Source: Pelagophyceae sp. CCMP2097
Taxonomy: Eukaryota; Sar; Pelagophyceae
Direction: 5' to 3'
Assembly (NCBI GenBank): GCA_026770575.1
Contig: MU657640.1
Span: forward strand, 16,423-28,731
DNA: 12,309 bases
A program made the translations under genes and the position numbers. Numbering within the stretch: the first letter of the stretch is position 1; every line of letters begins with the position of its first letter. The notes beneath the pieces are model-generated. The model was not told the origin of the DNA. It searched no databases and worked only from the letters and a program-made list of their open reading frames with translations. Positions 1 to 6,101 of this stretch are shown in pieces.

Positions 1-200
1 ATCCTTCTTTCACGGGCTTGTCTTCTATCAAAAAGGTTGATTACATCATGGGTGATGACAATCCTCCTAATGTGGATGTTCACATTTACCGTCTTTTATA
101 TCAGATTTATCAAATACGTGCTAAGCTGGTTGAGCCGACTCTGCCAGGGCAAGGTCCTTTGGGACTGGAGGCCGGTCCTCAGGGACGGGCCGCCCTGTGA
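1..200 (+). CDS. 3' end of an unidentified ORF (partial)
   Basis: The frame starting at position 3 is open from the window edge to a TGA at 198-200 (about 65 codons). The first two thirds are AT-richer than the genes that follow and encode a mixed charged/aromatic stretch containing VDVHIYRLLYQIYQIRAKL. The last 20 codons are Gly/Pro/Leu-rich. I recognise no domain. The end of a mobile-element ORF or a chance reading frame are both possible, and no ATG or splice evidence decides between them. The stop is followed by an AT-rich patch (198-217) before the DUS2 leader. Confidence 0.2.
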   Translation, partial: PSFTGLSSIKKVDYIMGDDNPPNVDVHIYRLLYQIYQIRAKLVEPTLPGQGPLGLEAGPQGRAAL

Positions 201-288
201 TTATTATTAATTATTAGTCGGAACTCAAAATGGGTTTTGTATCGCCAATTTCTGCGAAGGGTCCCAATTGCTCAGTTCAGCGACGGAA

Positions 289-2013
289 ATGACGGTCCCC
301 TGGCCGCCGCGGCCGCTCGCGACGCGCGTGGTGGCGCTGGCCCCGATGGTCCGCGCGTGCACGACGCCGCTCCGTGCGTGCATCATAGGGCAGCCGCAAA
401 GGAGGGATCCCGCTCGAGGGTGCATCTTCCAATGACGGCGGCGCAGGTGCGCAAGCGCTGCTCTACGGCGCGGACGTGGTCTATTCCGAGGAGCTCGTGA
501 GTCCTGGCGTGCGAGCATGCGTGCTGAGGGCTCTCGCTCGGTCGGGCGTCCGCGCGGACGCCGCGCTGGGACGCCGTTTGTAGATCGCGAAGCGCGTCCT
601 CGCCTGCTCGCGGCGCGTGCCGCGAACCGGCTGGGTCGATCTGCTGGACCCGAGCGGCTCGCTCTGCCTCCGCGTCGACACGGACCTCGAGCGCAATCGG
701 CTCGTCATCCAACTCGGCGTGGCGGACGTAGACGAGGCGTGCGTCGCACCTGCCGTCGCCGCGGGGCGCGCAAAGCCGCGGACAGTCGGATCCGCTAGCT
801 TTGCGGCGACGCTGGCCGTGTGTGACCTCTGCACCGGCGTCGACCTGAACATGGGCTGCCCCGACCAGCGCCTTGAAACAACCCCGAGAGCGCCTCGGCG
901 GCGGTCCGGCGGTCAGGCGCCACCCGAATCTTTGCGGCCTCGTCGTAGGTCCCAAGCCGTTCTCGACGCAGGGCGGCATGGGCGCGGAGCTGCTCAAGGA
1001 CCCTGAGCGCGCGGCGGCCATCGTGTCCGCCATGCGCCGCGCGGCGCCGGCGCACGTGGCCGTCTCGGCCAAGATCCGCCTCCGCGAAACAACAGATGAC
1101 ACCGCCGCGCTCTGCGTCCTGCTCGCGCGCGCCGGCGCGGCGGCCATTGCCGTGCACGGCCGCCTGCCCGCGGAAGAACCGTCGCAGACTCCGCCGCGGC
1201 GTTCGCAGCAGTTCGAGCTCTTTTCGCAATTGCGAAAGAGCCACGCGGACCTCTTCGGCTTGGGCGGCACGACGGCGCTGTTGGCCAACGGCGACTTTTA
1301 CGGCTGGGACGCCATCGACGCCGCTTTGTTGGGCGAGTCGCGGTGCGACGGCGTGCTCCTCGCGCGGCCGGCTTTGTTGGACATGTCGCTCTTTCGCGGC
1401 CGAAACGGGCGCCTCGGGCGCTTTGCCGTCATCCAAGAGTACATGAGGTTTGCCAAGTTTTACGACATTCATCCCGTGAATGCCAAGTACGTCATCATGG
1501 AAATGCGAAAGCCAGCGTCCAACTCTGTGGAAACGGTGCTGACCGACAAACGTGGGCGCCCTGAACGGCTCCTTGGCAGGCTTGCGAAGAAGCGGCACCC
1601 GAAGGACGCGTTTGGCGAGGTGCAGCAGCGCGACGGCACGGTCCCGCGATACTTTAATATCGGCGAAATCGGAAAGTGTAAGACATTCGAGGCGCTCGTG
1701 ACGCTCTGCGGTGCGTGCCCGAGAGGCCTCGGTCTTGGGCCCCTCGGATGGTTCAATAGGCCTCGACGAGGAGGAGGAGGAGGACGACGACGGCGACGAC
1801 GACGGCGACGGCGGCGAACCGGAGGCGCCGCTGCCCGACGGCCGCAAGTACAGCGACGCGTATTTCGACGGCGAGCTGGCCGCCGACCCCGTCGACGCGC
1901 CCGCGGCGGAGCGGCCGCCCAAGCGCCCAAAGTCCGACGGCGACGACGCATCCGCGGTCGGCGCTGGGCGCGACGACGGCGCGTCTGCGGTGCCACCGGG
2001 CACGGCGAGCTGA
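289..2013 (+). CDS. DUS2: tRNA-dihydrouridine(20) synthase, DUS2/Smm1 family, six exons
   Basis: Exons are 289-373, 447-496, 584-738, 799-857, 949-1710 and 1760-2013, giving 1365 nt and 454 aa. The family reduces U20 of cytoplasmic tRNAs to dihydrouridine with FMN and NADPH. Seen in the spliced protein: LAPMVR (18-23), YGADVVYSEELI (35-46), the catalytic-loop NMGCPKPFSTQGGMG (114-128) with Cys117 as the expected general acid, AKIRL (157-161) with Lys158, and HGR (186-188). Comparison with human DUS2 from memory gives the same spacing across the first three introns, which fixes those splice sites. The ATG at 289 leaves a 17-residue leader, like other DUS2 proteins. The animal dsRBD is absent; the C-terminus is an acidic run of Glu/Asp codons (about 1765-1812) and a Pro/Lys/Asp-rich tail. 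The stop is 170 bp from the DnaJ stop on the other strand. Family assignment is firm; exon 4/5 joining is discussed separately. Confidence 0.9.
374..446 (+). other. DUS2: DUS2 intron 1 (73 nt)
   Basis: Donor GTGCGTGC, acceptor GGCGCAG. Splicing joins the frame-1 exon ending in TTPL to the frame-2 exon beginning RAQALLYGAD. This restores the exact DUS2 spacing between LAPMVR and YGAD. Unspliced, frame 1 reaches a stop within the intron. CAATGAC at about 430 is a plausible branch site. Confidence 0.85.
497..583 (+). other. DUS2: DUS2 intron 2 (87 nt)
   Basis: Donor GTGAGT, acceptor TTTGTAG, phase 0. Splicing gives EEL|IAKRV and removes an in-frame TAG at 581-583. The spliced distance from EEL to the NRLVIQLG motif (45 residues) equals that in human DUS2. 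Confidence 0.85.
739..798 (+). other. DUS2: DUS2 intron 3 (60 nt, frame-preserving)
   Basis: Donor GTGCGTCG, acceptor CCGCTAG. The length is a multiple of three and no stop lies inside, so the frame stays open if it is retained. Removal gives DVDEAFAATLAVCDLC and the normal DUS2 spacing to NMGCP. Retention would insert 20 residues where the family has none. Confidence 0.75.
858..948 (+). other. DUS2: DUS2 intron 4 (91 nt, apparent GC-AG)
   Basis: No GT lies between the NMG codons and the next in-frame exon. A GC donor (GGGCT|GCCCCG) and TAG acceptor (CGTCGTAG|GTCCC) restore TGT for Cys117 and give NMGCPKPFSTQGG, with the frame 2 to frame 3 change required. The donor does not match the usual GCAAGT form, so an assembly error is a real alternative. 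Confidence 0.55.
1711..1759 (+). other. DUS2: DUS2 intron 5 (49 nt)
   Basis: Donor GTGCGTGC, acceptor TTCAATAG. It switches from frame 3, which would run into a long Arg-rich translation, to frame 1, which encodes an acidic and lower-complexity but plausible tail ending at 2011-2013. Confidence 0.75.
1765..1812 (+). repeat. GAG/GAC coding microsatellite in DUS2 exon 6
   Basis: A run of GAG codons followed by GAC codons interrupted by GGC gives an acidic Glu/Asp/Gly stretch. It is a length-variable trinucleotide tract inside the coding sequence. Confidence 0.7.
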
Positions 2014-2183
2014 CGTCATAAGTGTAAGGCACCGAAGAAGGGACCCCGGACGCTCTGGGTGCAAGAGGGTACCCCGACGTGGGCTTGGTGGGTGGCACGT
2101 CCCTTCGTTGCCATGTCAGTAACTTAGTGGTTGCCCCGGGGCGGCGGCGGCTTGCCGGCCGCGTCGGCGCGGGCCGCCGTCGT

Positions 2184-3414
2184 TTAGAAAAAGCTGGCGA
2201 GCCGCTGGGCTGCGGCGCGCGTCTTGGCGTCGACGGCCTTGCCTTGGCCTAGGGGGTCCGAGGCCTGGAGCTCGCGCAGCAGCTCCGTCTGCCGCGGCGT
2301 GAGCGCCGCGGGCGTGACGATCTTGAGGTGGATGATCTGGTTGCCGCGGCCCCGGGAGTTAACGTGCATGAGGCCCTTGCCTCTTAGGCGCAGCTTCTGG
2401 CCCGGCTGCGCGCCCGCGGGCACGTCCACCTCGACCATCCCGTCGAGTGTGAGCACGTTCAGCGTCGTCCCCAGCGCGGCGTCCCACAACGCCAACTCGC
2501 ACTCGACGTGGACGTCGGGCCCGTCACGCTCAAAGTACGGGTCCTTGTCGACCTGGAACTGGACGTGCAGGTCGCCCTTGGGCGCCCCCGCGTCGCCGGC
2601 GCCGCCCTTGCCCTTGATGGTCATCTGCATGCCCGTCTCGACGCCCTGGGGTACGGCGATGCGCTCGCTGAGCTTCTTGCCCTTGCGGCCGTCCTGCAAG
2701 ACCTACGAGGGTTTAGATTCCGGAAAGTGACACTAGTGCATAATAGAAGAAGAAATGCACCTCGTGCCACTCGATGAGCTTGTCGCCGATGCCCCGCGCC
2801 GACTCCATGAAGGAGAGGCGGAGCATGAACGTGAGGTCGACGCCGCGCTTGGGGCCGCGACTCCGTCGCTGGCCGCCGCCGCCAAACATGTCAAAAAAGT
2901 CCTCGAGGTCAATCTCCTGGCCGCCCTGGCCACCAAAGCCCTGGTGGAACGTCGCGCGGTTCCGGCCGCCAAAAGCCGACGCGAACGTGTCGAACGGGTT
3001 CTCGTAGCCGCCGCCGCCGCCGCCGCCGTTGCCCATGGAGCCGTCGACGGCGGCGTGGCCGAACTGCTCGTAAGCCTGCCGCTTGTCGTCGTCGGAGAGG
3101 ACCTCGTAGGCCTCCGAGGCCTCTTGGAACTTCTTCACCGCGTCCTTGTCGTCCTTGTTCGTGTCCGGGTGGTACTTTTTCGCAATGGCAAAGTACGCCT
3201 TCTTCACGGCAGACTTGTCCTCGCCGCGCGAGACGCCAAGCACCTCAAAGTAGTCGCGCTTCCGCTCCCGCCGCGGCCGAGAAGGCGTAAAGGCCCGCCG
3301 TGCATAGAGCTGCGGCGGCTGCGCCTGCCGCGGCGCGCCGGGCCGAGACGCGCCGGGCAGCCGCCGCGCCGCCGCGCCGAGCGCTACCCGCCAAGTCCGC
3401 GCCGCCGCAAACAT
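2184..3414 (-). CDS. mitochondrial-type DnaJ/Hsp40 lacking the zinc finger
   Basis: Exons are 3414-2761 and 2702-2184, 1173 nt, 390 aa. As an Hsp70 co-chaperone it would stimulate Hsp70 ATPase and hand over clients. An Ala/Arg-rich N-terminus (residues 1-50, almost no acidic residues) suggests a mitochondrial, or less likely plastid, presequence. The J domain spans about 53-118 with HPD at 82-84. A Gly/Phe region (122-182) contains a poly-Gly run. C-terminal domains start at about 189 ([16 protein letters not shown]) and include VPQGVETG and [17 protein letters not shown]. The tail ([25 protein letters not shown]) resembles Tid1/Mdj1. The four CxxCxGxG motifs of class A DnaJ are absent; the whole protein has one Cys. 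The upstream in-frame GTG is not needed; the first ATG is at 3414. Divergent from the Popeye gene. Confidence 0.88.
2703..2760 (-). other. DnaJ intron (58 nt)
   Basis: On the minus strand the donor is GTGCATTT and the acceptor CCTCGTAG, phase 0. Splicing joins KLIEWHE to [10 protein letters not shown]. Read through, the frame meets a TAA within the intron. It is AT-richer than the exons and lies exactly where the zinc finger would sit. Confidence 0.85.
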
Positions 3415-3700
3415 GGCCGCGCGCTGCACGCCCGGGACCCCTGGGATGCGCTGCGACGCTCCCGACGCGCCCGACGCCGCCGAGGACGAGAAATCGGCGA
3501 AGATGTTCGACTGCGAACAAAATCGTCACGGTTTTCGGGCATTTTTGAGTATTTTGAAAGTATTTCTACTAGATTTCTTGCGGTCGCTGCGGCAGCGCGG
3601 GCGTCCCTCGAGGACGCTGGAACGATGCGCCCGGGACGCCGTTTTTATAGGTCCGTCTTTCCCAAGTTCGGGAATGGTGCAATTACGGCCCCAACCCGGA
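3415..3700. promoter_or_regulatory. divergent promoter region between DnaJ and Popeye genes
   Basis: The start codons face away from each other across 286 bp. The middle (about 3490-3590) is a clear AT-rich dip in a GC-rich surrounding. TTTTTATAG at 3642-3650 is TATA-like and about 50 bp upstream of the chosen Popeye ATG. No comparable element was found on the DnaJ side. The frame of Popeye exon 1 stays open back to 3413, so part of this interval could be coding. Confidence 0.5.
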
Positions 3701-6051
3701 ATGATGAGGGGTACTCCGGGCCTCTTGGCCGCGGCGGCGCGGCGGCCGCATGCGGCGTGCCGGCGGCGCGCGTACCACCCGCAGGCGCCACGTTGGCCGC
3801 CGCCGGGCCTGCTGCGAAGTGCGGGCCGGCCGGGCGGCTTTCAAACGCGCCTTGCGCCACGACCCGGCGGTTCGCGCCGCACCTTCTTCAATACGGGCGA
3901 CGACTTCATCTTCTCGAGGAAGCGCGTCGAGGAAGCCATCGAGCTGGCCAAACTGACGCCGCTTCTGACCCTCACCCAAGTCATCGGCGGGTGCGCTGGT
4001 GCCCCCAAGACGGCCGCGGCCGCTCGACGGCCGCTGGGCGGCTTGCTCGACGGCCGCTGGACGGCGTTGCGCGTAGGTCGTGCGTGTTGCTGTCGTACTA
4101 CGAGGAGGACCTACTCAAACTGCGTTTCTACGCCGTCTCGGGCCTATTCTTCTTCTCGCTGTACCCAAACTACACGCGCAAGAGCGTCCTACTCTTGGGC
4201 TGGGGTCTGCTCTTCTCTGCGATCAACGGCTACCGCCTCTTCGGCCTCGCGCGGCAAAGGGTGCCCGTCCAGCTCTCGGAGGACGAGGCGACGTTGTACG
4301 AGGTGGGCTGGCACCGGTTCGTGACGCCGCAGTGCTTCAAGCGCCTGGCTTCGTCGGCGCAGTGGAGGACGTACGCCCCCGGCCACCGCCTCAAGAGCGA
4401 GGGCGAGGCTTCTGCGGAGTTCATGGTCGTCCTCGACGGTAGTGTCGACGTGAAAGCTTACGGGCACGACGTCGGCCGCGAGATGACGGGCGCGCTGCTC
4501 GGCGTGCCCGACCTCGTCGCCAACGACGAGGACAGCGGCTCCAAGGGCCTCTCGCACTTCAAGCTCTCGCTGACCGTCGGCGCCCAGGGCGCGCGCGTCC
4601 TCGCCTTTGACGTCGGCAAGCTGAAAGCGGTCCTCGCGGCGGAGCGCGACTTTCGCGCCGAAGGCCAAATCGTCAAGTTCTTCGGGGAAGTCTTGATGCA
4701 AAAGGGCCACCAGCGCGACCACCGCGCCGCTTTGGAGCGCTACGGCGCGTTGCTCCACGTCGCCTTGGCCACGGAGCCTGTCGACGGCGTCTCCGTCGAC
4801 GACAAGCTCGCGTTGTTCGCGTTCCGCGAGGCCAACGCGATCACAGTCGACGAGAACGAACTCCTCCTACGAGACGAGGGCTGGACCCTCGTGGAATTCG
4901 GGGTGGGCCTGCGAACAAGCGTCGACTCCAAGCGCAAGGCGCTCGCGTCGCTGTCGCGGCGAGTGAACGCGCGCAACGCGCCGAAGAAGCAAGAGGCTCG
5001 GATGACGACACCTACGACAACGATTCTGCAACCGGCGGCGTTCGAGGTCTCGGCGCCGCGGCCGCATTCCGACGCGTCGTCGCCGGCCGTCGCCGCGGCG
5101 GCGCTCGGGCCCGGCCCCGTCTTCGCGGTCCCGCCCCTGGCCGCGCAGCAGCCGGTAGCGCGGCGAGAGGGCAGCGGCGACGAGGCCCGGCCCGTCCTCC
5201 TCCGGATATCGAGCAAGGCCACGCTCGCCGACGTGTCAGCGAGCGCTGCGGGCCGGCCCGCGGCGGCCGACGCGGGTTTGAAGGTCGGCAACGCGGGTGC
5301 CAAGGTCAACGCGGGTTCGAAGATCGACGCGGGCGCGGTGGCTAAGGCGGAGAAGCGGCGGCAGCTGCGGCAGTTGGTGCTGCAGGGCGCGCGCGACGAG
5401 CAGACGCGGCGCGACGCGGCGGCGCCGCGCACGCCGTCGGCTCGGGAGGACGGCTTCCGCTCGCGCGGCTCATCGTGGCTGCAGTCGCTCGCCGGCCGCA
5501 CTGGGACGACGCCGCAGCGCGCGGCGCAGGCGTCGCCGAAGAAGAAGATGCGCGTGGCGCCGTCGACGTGGGTCGCCGAGGCGGCGATGAACTCGCGGGC
5601 CTTGGAGACGATTAAAAAGGACACGGCGCGCCGCGACGACGGCGGCGTGCCCCTCGACGAGCTCGCGCGCAGAATCGCCGCGCTCCACCGCGGCGCCTCG
5701 GGCCGCGCCGACAAGGAATCGCCGCCGGCCGAGACAAAACCGCAGCCGGGCGCGCGGCCCTCGGGGCGAGCCAAGCTCATGTCCGTTTTTGAGCCGCCCG
5801 ACGAAGCCACGGTGCCGGCCGAATCCGCGGAGTCGGCCGACGTGTTCCCGGAGACGCCGCTGCAGCAGCTCTCGCCGCGGTTCAAGCGGCCGTCGCTCTT
5901 CCGGTCCGCCTCGGACGCGATCCACGAGACGCTCTCCGGCGCCCGGGACCGCGCGCGCTCCGACGCCCTCGCCGCCGGCTTCCTCACGCCGCACAAGCCA
6001 AAGGCGCAGCCCGCGACGCGCCCGCCGCTGCGACGGACCAAGTCGCAATAA
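3701..6051 (+). CDS. Popeye-domain (POPDC-like) membrane protein
   Basis: Exons are 3701-3990 and 4077-6051, 754 aa. Popeye proteins are membrane proteins with a cyclic-nucleotide-binding-like fold. Residues 1-60 are Arg/Ala/Pro-rich. Hydrophobic segments at about 112-126 (FYAVSGLFFFSLY) and 134-152 (VLLLGWGLLFSAINGYRLF) fit the family's membrane helices. The Popeye domain follows to about 305. The segment aligned with the vertebrate DSPE motif reads GVPD, and the FQVT segment reads FKLS, so the cAMP-contacting Asp is not conserved. A helical module with KLALFAFREAN and DEGWTLVEFGVG (about 315-380) follows. Residues 400-754 look disordered, rich in Ala/Pro/Ser/Arg. ATG codons at 3674 and further upstream are in frame; 3701 was preferred because of the TATA-like element. 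The stop is 50 bp from the XPB stop. The family call is from the hydrophobic-plus-domain pattern, by memory. Confidence 0.75.
3991..4076 (+). other. Popeye-gene intron (86 nt)
   Basis: Donor GTGCGCTG, acceptor GCGCGTAG. It links the frame-2 exon (KLTPLLTLTQVIGG) to the frame-1 exon (SCVLLSYYEEDLLKLRFY) with correct phase. Both flanking exons lose a sensible sequence if read through. Confidence 0.8.
5269..5334 (+). repeat. short in-frame repeat in the Popeye-protein tail
   Basis: Four tandem copies start at 5269, 5290, 5308 and 5326 (steps of 21, 18 and 18 bp). Each begins (A/G)ACGCGGGY and encodes (N/D)AGxK(V/I)-like units, giving a basic Gly/Ala repeat in the disordered tail. Confidence 0.7.
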
Positions 6052-6101
6052 CACCGACGGACGCGGGCGCCTTAGCTCGGGGAGAGTCGATTGTACGTTT
6101 A

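Noticed and set aside
873..2021. Single-frame DUS ORF ending in a long Arg-rich tail
   Set aside because: The start is not an ATG and lies in an intron; the Arg tail is frame 3 read through intron 5. The acidic frame-1 exon is the likelier end.
2011..2027. TGACGTCA (CRE-like) palindrome and TGTAA motif at the DUS2 stop
   Set aside because: Short motifs expected by chance; the octamer overlaps the stop codon and TGTAA as a poly(A) signal is known from green algae only.
2755..3700. Very long plus-strand open frame continuing upstream of the Popeye gene
   Set aside because: It is the antisense of DnaJ exon 1 and the promoter, in a different frame from Popeye exon 1. High GC leaves antisense frames open.
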